A model generated the notes under the pieces. That model did no database searches. It saw only the letters and a program-made list of their open reading frames with translations, and had not been told where the DNA came from. A stretch of 64,000 nt of DNA from an uncultured Pseudomonadota bacterium (GTDB taxonomy: Bacteria; Pseudomonadota; Gammaproteobacteria; Burkholderiales; Burkholderiaceae_C), in the NCBI GenBank assembly GCA_945952465.1, contig CAMFIB010000007.1:1-64000 (forward strand). The letters are read 5' to 3'. Position numbers and translations under genes: made by a program. Of the stretch, positions 8,483-16,910 are shown piece after piece (positions within the stretch are counted from its first letter, which is position 1; every line of letters starts with the position of its first letter).

Positions 8483-9730
8483 TCAGTCCGCGCGGACGGG
8501 GTAGCGTTGGATGAGCGCCAGGTAGATCACCACGCTGAACAGCAGCGCCGCCGCTGCCAGTTCCAGCGCCAGCGAGAAACCCTGGCCGGGCGTGGCGCTG
8601 CGTGCCAGCAGCCACGCCACCAGTGCCGGCCCGACGATCTGGCCCACGCCGTACAGCGCGGTCAGCAGCCCCATGTAGCTGGCGGCCGAGGCCGGCAGCA
8701 GGCGCCGCGCTTCCTGCATCGCGAAGAAGGTCAATGCGGTGAACGGCAGGCCCAGCAGCAGGCTGCCCAGCGCAAAGCCGGTCAGCGTGGGCAGCCAGAC
8801 GCTGATCAGCACGCCCGAGCCCTGCAGCAGGTAGGCGGCGGCGAGCAGCCAGCGGCGGTCGCGCACCGGCGGCAGCCGGGTGGCGACCAGCGCGCCGATG
8901 ACCACGCCCACCCCGAAGATCGGCCAGAACAGGTCGAGCCACGGCGAGCCGGGCAGGGCGGCCCGCGCGATCACCGGCAGGAAGGTGGCGGTGATGATGT
9001 AGCCGAAACCCGCCAGCCCGTAGGCCACCGCGAACACGCCCAGTTCCATCCGGCCCGGCGCATAGGCCACCGGGGCTGCCGCGGTGGCCGATGTGGTGGC
9101 CACCGTCACCACATCGCCGCCCCGGAAGGTGCGCCAGATGACGGCCGTGAGCGCCACCGCCAGCACGCCGAAGGCCAGCCAGCCGCTGGCGGCCGACCAG
9201 TGCGCGGCCACCATGGCCGAGGCGGCCAGCCCGCCGAGCGCAATGCCGGCGCCCGGCCCGGTGTAGATCATGCCGCCCAGCGCCGGTGTGCCGCGCTGCG
9301 CCAGTTGCGCCAGGCACCAGCCGGAGGTGAACACGAAGACCAGCGCGCTGGCCACCCCGGCGGCGAAGCGCAGCCACGGCCACAGCGCCGGCAGCGGCAC
9401 CACCATGCCCAGCGTCAGGAGACAGGTGGCGGCCAGCCCGGCGCGCACCCAGGTGGCGCCGTGCACGGTGCGCCAGCCCAGGCGGCGCCACAGCCAGGGC
9501 TGCAGCGTGCAGAACAGCGCGCCGACGAGGTAGCCGAAATAGTTGGTGCTGGCGAGCCAGCTCGCGGCGGCGAGATCCACCACGCCGTCGGCCAGCATCA
9601 TGGGCAGCAGCGGCGTGAAGGCGAAGCGGCCGATGCCCATGGCCACGGCCAGCGACAGGGCGCCGGCCACGGCGATCCGCCAGCGGCCGGCGGCGGGCCC
9701 GGAAGGGGAAGGCGCGGAGAGAGACGGCAT
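8483..9730 (-). CDS. YbfB/YjiJ-family MFS transporter
   Basis: A 415-residue inner-membrane protein with about 12 hydrophobic segments. The first helix carries GIGRFAFTPLLPMM, typical of YbfB/YjiJ-type major facilitator proteins. Substrate is unknown; family members are predicted drug or metabolite exporters. The gene converges on the glycosyltransferase with 7 bp between stops and is divergent from the secreted Cys protein, so it is probably transcribed alone. Confidence 0.8.
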   Translation of the reverse strand: MPSLSAPSPSGPAAGRWRIAVAGALSLAVAMGIGRFAFTPLLPMMLADGVVDLAAASWLASTNYFGYLVGALFCTLQPWLWRRLGWRTVHGATWVRAGLAATCLLTLGMVVPLPALWPWLRFAAGVASALVFVFTSGWCLAQLAQRGTPALGGMIYTGPGAGIALGGLAASAMVAAHWSAASGWLAFGVLAVALTAVIWRTFRGGDVVTVATTSATAAAPVAYAPGRMELGVFAVAYGLAGFGYIITATFLPVIARAALPGSPWLDLFWPIFGVGVVIGALVATRLPPVRDRRWLLAAAYLLQGSGVLISVWLPTLTGFALGSLLLGLPFTALTFFAMQEARRLLPASAASYMGLLTALYGVGQIVGPALVAWLLARSATPGQGFSLALELAAAALLFSVVIYLALIQRYPVRAD

Positions 9731-9946
9731 GGGGGAGACGCGAATCGGTGATGGTACCGTCGGCGCGCCGGGCGGCTGTCGCGTTGGGGCAAGGCCGGAA
9801 ACTTCGTGGTGTGGCGGCCACTCGAAACCGCAAGGGCAAACGCTGTTGGTTGAATCGGCATTGGCTTGCGCTTACATTTGCATACCAGTTGGACCGCTGC
9901 CCCCGACGGCGTTGCCTTGCCCCATTGCCCATCGCCAGGAGTACGC

Positions 9947-10450
9947 ATGACCACCCAGACGCACCGTTCCGCCGCCTCATGGATCGCCGCCGCCGTGCTG
10001 GCGCTGGGCGCTGGCGCGGTTGCCGCAGCCGAGCTGAATGCCCAGTTCATCAGCGACAGCGAGCGTGCCAGCTTCGCGGGCAGGGGTACGGCCTGCACGG
10101 TCGACATCGTCAAGCTGCCCGAACAGAAAACGGTGGCCGTCATTTCCGACAACAAGGCCGCGCTGGTCAAGCTGGGCCGCACCACCAGCGAGCATTACGT
10201 CTACTTCCGCAACGCCAAGGAAGTGAAGTTCGGTGGCCTGTCCATTGCGCCGGGGGGTGACTTCGTCGTCGAGGCGCAGCTCACCAAGAACGGCGACGAA
10301 GGCCTGTGCGAGCCGGTTGGCTGCCGCTCCATTCCGGCCCGCATGGTGCTGGACGTGAGCTCGCGCGAGGGCAAGAACCGCGCGATCGACAGCAACGTGC
10401 TGATCCAGGACAAGTGCGGCCGCATCGACGCCCGCCGCCTGCTCAACTGA
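9947..10450 (+). CDS. small secreted protein with four cysteines, unknown function
   Basis: I do not recognise this family. The 167-residue product starts at ATG 9947, with AGGAG five bases upstream; a longer frame from 9866 is not needed. A signal peptide ends near VAAAE (about 28). The mature part has four Cys (TACTV, LCEPVGC and DKCGR contexts), enough for two disulfides, and a predicted beta-rich middle. It is divergent from the MFS gene and 133 bp before the efflux operon, so it may be expressed alone. Confidence 0.6.
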   Translation: MTTQTHRSAASWIAAAVLALGAGAVAAAELNAQFISDSERASFAGRGTACTVDIVKLPEQKTVAVISDNKAALVKLGRTTSEHYVYFRNAKEVKFGGLSIAPGGDFVVEAQLTKNGDEGLCEPVGCRSIPARMVLDVSSREGKNRAIDSNVLIQDKCGRIDARRLLN

Positions 10451-10583
10451 TCCCTCACGCCGCGCCCGCCTTTGCCAACCGGCGGGCCGGGCGCCTGCTG
10501 GTATTCTCCGAAGCGGCCTTCGGCGCCCGCGCCACCGCGTCTGCATGTGGCCGCCCGGCGCCACAGCCGCTGCACCGCCCGAC

Positions 10584-12026
10584 ATGACCCGAAACCCCCT
10601 CTTCGCCGCACCGCTGCTGACGGCTGCCGCCCTGGCCCTGCTGGCTGGCTGCGCCACGCCCCGGCCCGACCCGCTGCCGGGCCCGACGCCGCCGCCCCAC
10701 TGGCAGGCGCCGCTGCCGCACCACGGCTCGCTGACCGATCTGTCGCAGTGGTGGGCCGCGCAGGGCGACCCGCTGCTGGTGGAGCTGATCGACGCCGCGC
10801 AGCGCGAGGCACCCAGCGTGGCCACCGCCCGCTCCAGAATCGCGCAGGCCCGCGCCACCCGCGTCGCCGCCGGCGCGGCCCTCGCGCCGGCGCTGAATGC
10901 CAATGTCAACGCGGTGCGTGAGCCGCTGGAAACCGTGGTCGCAGCCAACCAGCCGCCGCCCAACCTCATTTCGACCACCGTCACCGGCCAGTTGCAGGCC
11001 TCGTGGGAAATCGACCTGTTCGGCGCCAACCGCGCGGCGCGCAACGCCGCCCAGGCCCGGCTGGAAGGCGCGCGCGCCGGCTGGCACGACGCCCGCGTTT
11101 CCGTGGCGGCCGAGGTGGCCAACCAGTACGTGTCGCTGCGCACCTGCCAGCGGCTGCTGGCGGTGAGCGAGGCCGACGCCGCCTCGCGCGGCGAAACCGC
11201 GCGGCTGACCGAACTGGCCGCCAGCGCCGGCTTTCAGGCACCGGCCAACGCCGCGCTGGCCCGCGCCAGCGCCGCCGACGCCCGCGGCCGCCTGTCGCAG
11301 CAGCGGGCGCAGTGCGAGGTGGACGTGAAAGCGCTGGTGCAGCTGACCGGTCTGACAGAGCCTGATTTGAGACAAAAACTGGCCAAAGTCAGCGCCAAAC
11401 ATGAAGACTTTGCTCCCATAACCATAGCATCCGTGCCCGCGGCCGCGCTCAACCAGCGGCCCGACCTGCTGGCCGCCGAGCGCGACGTGGCCGCCGCCAG
11501 CGCCGACCTCGGCAGCGAGCAGGCGCAGCGCTACCCGCGCCTCACGCTCAATGGCTCGGTCGGCTTCATCAATTTCCGCAGCAGCGGCACCTCCTTCAAT
11601 TCCGGCACCTGGGCGGTTGGGCCGCTCCAGCTCGCGCTGCCGCTGTACGACGGCGGGCAGCAGACCGCCAACGTGGCGTCGGCCCAGGCGCGCTACGAGG
11701 AAGCCGCCGCGCTGTACCGCGCAAAAGCCCGGCAGGCCGTGCGCGAAGTGGAAGAGGCGCTGGTCAACCTGCACAGCACCGCCGAGCGCACCGCCGACGC
11801 CAAAGCCGCGGCCGACGGCTACCGCGCCTCGTTCGAGGGCGTGCAGGCCCGCTACCAGCGCGGCCTGGCCAGCCTGATCGACCTGGAAGACGCGCGCCGC
11901 ACCGCGCTCAGTTCGCAGACCACCGCCGTCAACCTGCAGCGCGAGCGCATGGCCGCGTGGATCGCGCTGTACCGCGCCGCCGGCGGCGGCTGGACGCCGG
12001 CCACGCCCGACGCGCCACCGGCCTGA
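10584..12026 (+). CDS. RND efflux outer-membrane lipoprotein (NodT/OprM family)
   Basis: This 480-residue channel for the RND pump encoded downstream starts at ATG 10584. It has a lipoprotein signal with lipobox LLAGC (Cys at about 24) and duplicated outer-membrane efflux domains. The pattern LTGLTEPDL and DLLAAERDVAAASADLGSE are typical of NodT/OprM proteins. A low-GC stretch at 11361-11430 encodes about residues 260-282 and is a copy of the dispersed repeat, in frame and in antisense orientation. The adaptor gene starts 29 bp after the stop. Confidence 0.88.
   Translation: MTRNPLFAAPLLTAAALALLAGCATPRPDPLPGPTPPPHWQAPLPHHGSLTDLSQWWAAQGDPLLVELIDAAQREAPSVATARSRIAQARATRVAAGAALAPALNANVNAVREPLETVVAANQPPPNLISTTVTGQLQASWEIDLFGANRAARNAAQARLEGARAGWHDARVSVAAEVANQYVSLRTCQRLLAVSEADAASRGETARLTELAASAGFQAPANAALARASAADARGRLSQQRAQCEVDVKALVQLTGLTEPDLRQKLAKVSAKHEDFAPITIASVPAAALNQRPDLLAAERDVAAASADLGSEQAQRYPRLTLNGSVGFINFRSSGTSFNSGTWAVGPLQLALPLYDGGQQTANVASAQARYEEAAALYRAKARQAVREVEEALVNLHSTAERTADAKAAADGYRASFEGVQARYQRGLASLIDLEDARRTALSSQTTAVNLQRERMAAWIALYRAAGGGWTPATPDAPPA
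11361..11430 (-). repeat. dispersed palindromic repeat, copy A (inside the efflux channel gene)
   Basis: This AT-richer block in GC-rich coding sequence reads, on the minus strand, GGCGCTGACTTTGGCC then a T5 run and CAAATCAG. Copy B, 0.7 kb away on the other strand, has GGTGCTGACTGTGGCC, T5 and CAAATCAG at the same spacing. It keeps the host frame open. Confidence 0.7.
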
Positions 12027-12055
12027 CCCCTCGAGACACCCACCGGATCGCCCCC

Positions 12056-13213
12056 ATGACGTTCCCCAACGCCCCTCGTTTTGCTATTACTGTTGTAGCT
12101 GCATCGCTTGTATTGGTGCTGACTGTGGCCGCTTTTTCCTCCAAATCAGAGGCGGCGGACGAGAAGAAGCAGCCGCCCCGCCCCGCACTGACGGTGACCA
12201 CCACCGTGCCCTCGACCAGCCGCCTGCCGGTGGTGCTGTCGGCCAACGGCAGCATCGCCGCCTGGCAGGAGGCGGTGGTCGGCAGCGAAGCGAACGGCCT
12301 CAAGCTGGCCGAGGTGCGCGTCAACGTGGGGGACCGGGTGACCAAGGGCCAGGTGCTGGCGGTGTTCGCCGCCGAAGCGGTGCACAACGACGTGCTGCAG
12401 GCCCGCGCCAACCTCGCCGAGGCCGAGGCCAATGCGGCCGACGCCGCCGGCAACGCCGAGCGGGCCAAGGGGCTGGTGGGCACCGGCGCGCTGAGCACCC
12501 AGCAGATCAACCAGTTCACCACCACCGCGCTCACGGCCAAGGCCAAGGCGATGGCGGCGAAGGCCGCGCTGGCCGCCCAGGAACTGCGGCTGCGGCAGGC
12601 CCGCGTGACCGCGCCCGACGCCGGGCTGATTTCGTCGCGCACCGCCACGGTGGGCGCGGTGGTGGCCTCTGGCGCCGAGCTGTTCAAGCTGGTCCGCCAG
12701 GGCCGGCTCGAATGGCGGGCCGAGGTGACGTCGAGCGAACTGGGCCGCGTCGGGCCCGGCACCACCGCGCTGGTGACGGCCGCCAACGGCACGCAGCTGC
12801 GCGGCCGCGTCCGCACCATTGCGCCAACGGTCGACCCGCAGACCCGCTCGGCCTTCGTCTATGTGGACCTGCCGGCGGCCGATGCGTCGGCGCCAGCCTT
12901 GGCGGGCATGTTCGCCAAGGGCGAATTCCAGCTCGGCGAGTCGCAGGCGCTCACGCTGCCGCAGCAGGCGGTGGTGGTGCGCGACGGCTTTTCCTACGTG
13001 TTCCGCCTGAACACCGACAACCGGGTGAGCCAGATCAAGGTGCAGACCGGCCGCCGGCTGAACGACCGCATCGAGGTGCTGCGCGGGGTGGACGACAAGA
13101 GCGTCGTCATCAACGACGGCGCCGGCTTCCTGAACGATGGCGACGTGGTGCGGAATGCGTCGGCGCCGGGCGGTGCGGCGTCGGCCCCGCCCCCGCCGCC
13201 GGTGAAGCGCTGA
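12056..13213 (+). CDS. RND efflux periplasmic adaptor (membrane fusion protein)
   Basis: This 385-residue adaptor joins the RND pump to the outer-membrane lipoprotein. The start is ATG 12056. An N-terminal hydrophobic stretch (about 9-25, ending near SEAAD) is a signal peptide or anchor without a lipobox Cys. Lipoyl halves (ANGLKLAEVRVNVGDRVTKG and RVTAPDAGLISSRTA) flank an Ala-rich coiled coil, with beta-barrel and membrane-proximal regions after. The 5' codons 8-32, the signal-anchor, coincide with repeat copy B. The pump gene starts 13 bp downstream. Confidence 0.88.
   Translation: MTFPNAPRFAITVVAASLVLVLTVAAFSSKSEAADEKKQPPRPALTVTTTVPSTSRLPVVLSANGSIAAWQEAVVGSEANGLKLAEVRVNVGDRVTKGQVLAVFAAEAVHNDVLQARANLAEAEANAADAAGNAERAKGLVGTGALSTQQINQFTTTALTAKAKAMAAKAALAAQELRLRQARVTAPDAGLISSRTATVGAVVASGAELFKLVRQGRLEWRAEVTSSELGRVGPGTTALVTAANGTQLRGRVRTIAPTVDPQTRSAFVYVDLPAADASAPALAGMFAKGEFQLGESQALTLPQQAVVVRDGFSYVFRLNTDNRVSQIKVQTGRRLNDRIEVLRGVDDKSVVINDGAGFLNDGDVVRNASAPGGAASAPPPPPVKR
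12078..12150 (+). repeat. dispersed palindromic repeat, copy B (encodes the adaptor's signal-anchor)
   Basis: The core reads TTGCTATTACTGTTGTAGCT, followed by GCATCGCTTG, GGTGCTGACTGTGGCC, T5 and CAAATCAG. It is markedly AT-richer than flanking sequence and matches copy A on the opposite strand in about 30 of 37 positions over the right half. Confidence 0.75.
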
Positions 13214-13226
13214 AGGAGCGGCCGCG

Positions 13227-16200
13227 ATGAATTTCTCGGCGCTGTCGATCCGCAACCCCATCCCGGCGATCATGCTGTTCGCGCTGCTGACGCTGGCGGG
13301 GCTGATCGCGTTCAAGGGCAACGCGGTGCAGGATTTCCCGGACATCGAGCTGCCCATCGTCACCGTCAACGCGTCGTTGCCCGGCGCCGCGCCGGCCCAG
13401 CTCGAAACCGAGGTGGCGCGCAAGATCGAAGACTCCGTCGCCACGCTGCAGGGCGTGAAGAACATCTACACCAAGGTGCTCGACGGCGAGGTGGCGATCA
13501 CCGTCGAGTTCATCCTGGAGAAAAACCTCTCCGACGCGGTGAACGACGTGCGCGACGCGGTGGCCCGTGTGCGGGCCGATCTGCCGAGCGACCTGCGCGA
13601 CCCCAGCGTCACCAAGACCTCGACCGCCGGCCGCGTGGTGCTCACCTTCACCGCCACCGCCACGCCCACCGCCAGCGGCCAGCCCGGCACCTTCGACGAT
13701 CCCGACCTGAGCTGGTTCGTCGACAACCAGGTGTCCAAGCGCCTGCTCAGCGTGCCCGGCGTGGGCGCGGTCAAGCGGGTGGGCGGCGTCACGCGCGAGA
13801 TCCGCATCGAGCTGGACGCCGCGCGCATGGCGGCGCTCAACGTGGCGGCGGTGGATGTGTCGCGCCGGCTCAAGCTGGTGCAGGCCGAGGCGCCGGGCGG
13901 CCGTGGCGACGTGGGCGGCGCCGAGCAGGCGGTGCGCACCATCGCCACCGTGAAGACGGCCGATGAGCTGTCGCGCATCGACCTGCCGCTGGCCGACGGC
14001 CGCCACATCCGGCTGGACCAGGTCGCCACCGTGCGCGACACGGTGGCCGAGCCGCGGTCCATCGCGCTGCGCGACGGCAAGCCGGTGGTCGGCTTCGAAA
14101 TCTTCCGCACCAAGGGCGCCAGCGAAACCGCCGTGGCCGAGGGCGCCCGCGCCGCCATCGCGCAGTTGCAGGCCGAAACGCCGGGCATCACGTTCGAGCA
14201 GGTGATCGACAACGCCTCGCCCATCCAGGAGAACTTCGACGGCTCGATGGAGCTGCTCTACGAAGGCGCGCTGCTGGCGGTGCTGGTGGTGTTCTGGTTT
14301 CTGCGCGACTGGCGGGCCACGCTGGTGGCCGCCGCCGCGCTGCCGCTGTCGGTCATTCCCACCTTCCTCGGCCTCAAGTACTTCGGCTACACCCTCAACA
14401 CCGTGACGCTGCTGGCGCTGGCGCTGGTGGTCGGCGTGCTGGTGGACGACGCGATCGTGGAGATCGAGAACATCGCGCGCCATCTGCGCATGGGCAAGAA
14501 GCCCTATCAGGCGGCGATGGAAGCGGCCGACGAGATCGGCATGGCGGTGATCGCCACCACCTTCGCGCTGGTTGCGGTGTTCCTGCCCACCGCCTTCATG
14601 GGCGGCGTGCCGGGCCTGTTCTTCAAGCAGTTCGGCTGGACGGCGGTGCTCGCCATCCTCGCCTCGCTGATGGTCGCGCGGCTGCTGACGCCGATGATGG
14701 CCGCCTACCTGCTGAAGCCCGCCAAGGAAACCGGCGAGCACGACGGCTGGATGATGACGCGCTACCTCGCCGCCATGAAGTGGTGTTTGAACCACCGCGC
14801 GGTCACGGCGGTGGCGTCGGGCGTGTTCTTCGTCGCGTCGATCGCGCTGGTCGGGCTGTTGCCGACCGGCTTCGTGCCGCCCAGCGACCGCGGGCAGACG
14901 CAGATCAACGTCGAGCTGGCGCCCGGCAGCACGCTGAATGAAACCCGGCTGGCGGCCGAGCAGGCGCGCGTCGCGGCGATGAAGGTGCCCGGCGTGCTGC
15001 ATGTGTTCAGCTCGGTGGGCGGCGGCTCCAGCGGCGACGCCTTCGCGCCCGGCGCGTCGGCCGAGGCCCGGCGCGCGGTGCTGACGCTGACCACGCTGCA
15101 CCGCAACGACCGCAGCGAAAGCCTGTCGGAGGTCGAGAACAACATCCGCGCCGCGCTGTGGGACATTCCCGGCGCCCGCTTCACGGTGGGCGCGCCCGAC
15201 ACCGGCACCAAGATGCAGCTGGTGCTGCGCAGCGAAGACCCGGTGGCGCTGACCGCCGCCGCGCAGCGGGTAGAGCGCGATTTGCGCACCATGCAAGGCA
15301 TTGGCGGCGTGACGTCGAGCGCGGCGCTGGTGCGGCCCGAGATCATCGTGCGGCCCGACTTCGCCCGCGCGGCCGACCTCGGCGTGACCGCCTCCAGCAT
15401 CGCCGAGACGGTGCGCGTGGCCACCGCCGGCGACTACGACACCGCGCTGACCAAGCTCAACGTCACCGAGCGCCAGGTGCCGATCCGCGTCAAGCTGCCC
15501 AATGCGGTGCGGGCCGACATCGGCGCCATCGAGCGGCTCACCGTGCCGGGCCGCAACGGGCCGGTGCTGATCGGCAACGTGGCCACCGTCACCATGGACA
15601 GCGGCCCCGCGCAGATCGACCGCCTGAACCGCAGCCGCAACGTCACGCTCGACGTGGAACTGGGCGGGCTGGAGCTGGGCGAGGTCAGCGAGAGCGCCAA
15701 GCTGCTGCCCAGCATGCGCGACCTGCCGCCGTCCGTGAAGGTGGCCGACCTGGGTGACGCCGAGGAAATGCGCAACCTGTTCGACAGCTTCGGTGTGGCC
15801 ATGCTGATCGGCGTGTTGTGCATCTACGGCGTGCTGGTGCTGCTGTTCCGCGACTTCATGCAGCCGGCCACCATCCTGGCCGCGCTGCCGCTGTCGATCG
15901 GCGGCGCTTTCGTCGCGCTGCTGATCACCGGCCGCGCGCTGTCGATGCCGTCGATGATCGGCCTCATCATGCTGATGGGCATCGTCACCAAGAACTCCAT
16001 CCTGCTGGTCGACTACGCCATCCTCGCGCGCGAGGCCGGCATGAACCGCTTCGACGCGCTGGTCGACGCCTGCCACAAGCGCTCGCGGCCCATCGTCATG
16101 ACCACCATCGCCATGGGTGCGGGCATGATGCCGCTGGCCCTCGGCTGGGGCGCCGACCCCAGCTTCCGCTCGCCCATGGCCATTGCGGTGATCGGCGGGC

Positions 16201-16358
16201 TGATCACGTCCACGCTGCTCAGCCTGCTGGTGGTGCCGGCGGTGTTCAGTCTGGTCGACGACGGCGAACACTGGCTCGGCCGCCAGGTGCGCCGGCTGCG
16301 CGGCCGCTCAGCGGCGCCGGATGCACCGCAGCTCCCCGGCATGCCGCCGGCAGGCTGA
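13227..16358 (+). CDS. RND multidrug efflux pump, inner-membrane subunit (HAE-1 type)
   Basis: This 1043-residue proton-driven pump has 12 expected membrane segments and two large periplasmic loops. The paired acidic residues in VGVLVDDAIVEIENI fall at 407-408, the same numbers as the AcrB proton-relay pair. The partner Lys is in GIVTKNSILLVDY (about 922). These motifs argue for the hydrophobe/amphiphile class rather than heavy-metal pumps. It is the last gene of a three-gene operon with the channel first. No regulator is adjacent, and substrates are unknown. Confidence 0.92.
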   Translation: MNFSALSIRNPIPAIMLFALLTLAGLIAFKGNAVQDFPDIELPIVTVNASLPGAAPAQLETEVARKIEDSVATLQGVKNIYTKVLDGEVAITVEFILEKNLSDAVNDVRDAVARVRADLPSDLRDPSVTKTSTAGRVVLTFTATATPTASGQPGTFDDPDLSWFVDNQVSKRLLSVPGVGAVKRVGGVTREIRIELDAARMAALNVAAVDVSRRLKLVQAEAPGGRGDVGGAEQAVRTIATVKTADELSRIDLPLADGRHIRLDQVATVRDTVAEPRSIALRDGKPVVGFEIFRTKGASETAVAEGARAAIAQLQAETPGITFEQVIDNASPIQENFDGSMELLYEGALLAVLVVFWFLRDWRATLVAAAALPLSVIPTFLGLKYFGYTLNTVTLLALALVVGVLVDDAIVEIENIARHLRMGKKPYQAAMEAADEIGMAVIATTFALVAVFLPTAFMGGVPGLFFKQFGWTAVLAILASLMVARLLTPMMAAYLLKPAKETGEHDGWMMTRYLAAMKWCLNHRAVTAVASGVFFVASIALVGLLPTGFVPPSDRGQTQINVELAPGSTLNETRLAAEQARVAAMKVPGVLHVFSSVGGGSSGDAFAPGASAEARRAVLTLTTLHRNDRSESLSEVENNIRAALWDIPGARFTVGAPDTGTKMQLVLRSEDPVALTAAAQRVERDLRTMQGIGGVTSSAALVRPEIIVRPDFARAADLGVTASSIAETVRVATAGDYDTALTKLNVTERQVPIRVKLPNAVRADIGAIERLTVPGRNGPVLIGNVATVTMDSGPAQIDRLNRSRNVTLDVELGGLELGEVSESAKLLPSMRDLPPSVKVADLGDAEEMRNLFDSFGVAMLIGVLCIYGVLVLLFRDFMQPATILAALPLSIGGAFVALLITGRALSMPSMIGLIMLMGIVTKNSILLVDYAILAREAGMNRFDALVDACHKRSRPIVMTTIAMGAGMMPLALGWGADPSFRSPMAIAVIGGLITSTLLSLLVVPAVFSLVDDGEHWLGRQVRRLRGRSAAPDAPQLPGMPPAG

Positions 16359-16492
16359 ACGGGAGGGGCCGCGGCCCCGCGTTTTCACCGGCTGCCGCGG
16401 GCGTAGTGCGCTGCAATAATGGCAGATTGAACGGGCCACCAGTGCCCGTACCACCGATGCACGCCACGTGACACAGAGCACAAGGAGAACCC

Positions 16493-16825
16493 ATGTCCAG
16501 CGACCAGAGTTACAAACCGGGTGAACTGCCCAAGCCGCCCATGGCCAGCGAGGAGCAGGCCGTCGAGATCCTGCGCGTCTGGGTTTCGCCCGGCAAGGAG
16601 CAGCAAACCACGCTGAAGCCGATGTGGGAAGACGTGGGCCTGTGGGGCATGCTGCTGGCCGGCGTGGTGCGTGACGTGTCTGCCGCATACGCGCGCAAGG
16701 GCCACAACGAAGAGCAGGTCTTCAAGCGCATTTTCGAAACCTTCGAAAGCGAATTCGCCGTGGCGCACGACGTGGGCGACCTGTCGGGCGACGACACCCC
16801 GCAAGACCCCGCCCGGCCCAACTGA
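16493..16825 (+). CDS. DUF5076 protein
   Basis: A 110-residue soluble protein of unknown function. The core AVEILRVWVSP, TTLKPMWEDVGLWGMLLAGVVRDVSAAY matches the DUF5076 pattern as I remember it. The start ATG 16493 follows CAAGGAGA, a good ribosome site. It stands alone between the efflux operon and the CFA-like gene. Confidence 0.75.
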   Translation: MSSDQSYKPGELPKPPMASEEQAVEILRVWVSPGKEQQTTLKPMWEDVGLWGMLLAGVVRDVSAAYARKGHNEEQVFKRIFETFESEFAVAHDVGDLSGDDTPQDPARPN

Positions 16826-16910
16826 TTGTCTCGGCGCGCGCCGGCCGGCGCGTGCAATACCTGAAGTCGCGCCAGGGTTAGGCGAATGCGTTTAGTCTGC
16901 TTTCAGTCCC

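Noticed and set aside
13110-16271. 1053-codon minus-strand open frame opposite the RND pump
   Set aside because: Product is His/Gln/Arg/Asp low complexity; the plus strand encodes a canonical pump.
16831-16853. GC palindrome before the CFA-like gene as an operator
   Set aside because: A perfect CG-only palindrome is expected at this base composition and has no T run; I cannot support a role.
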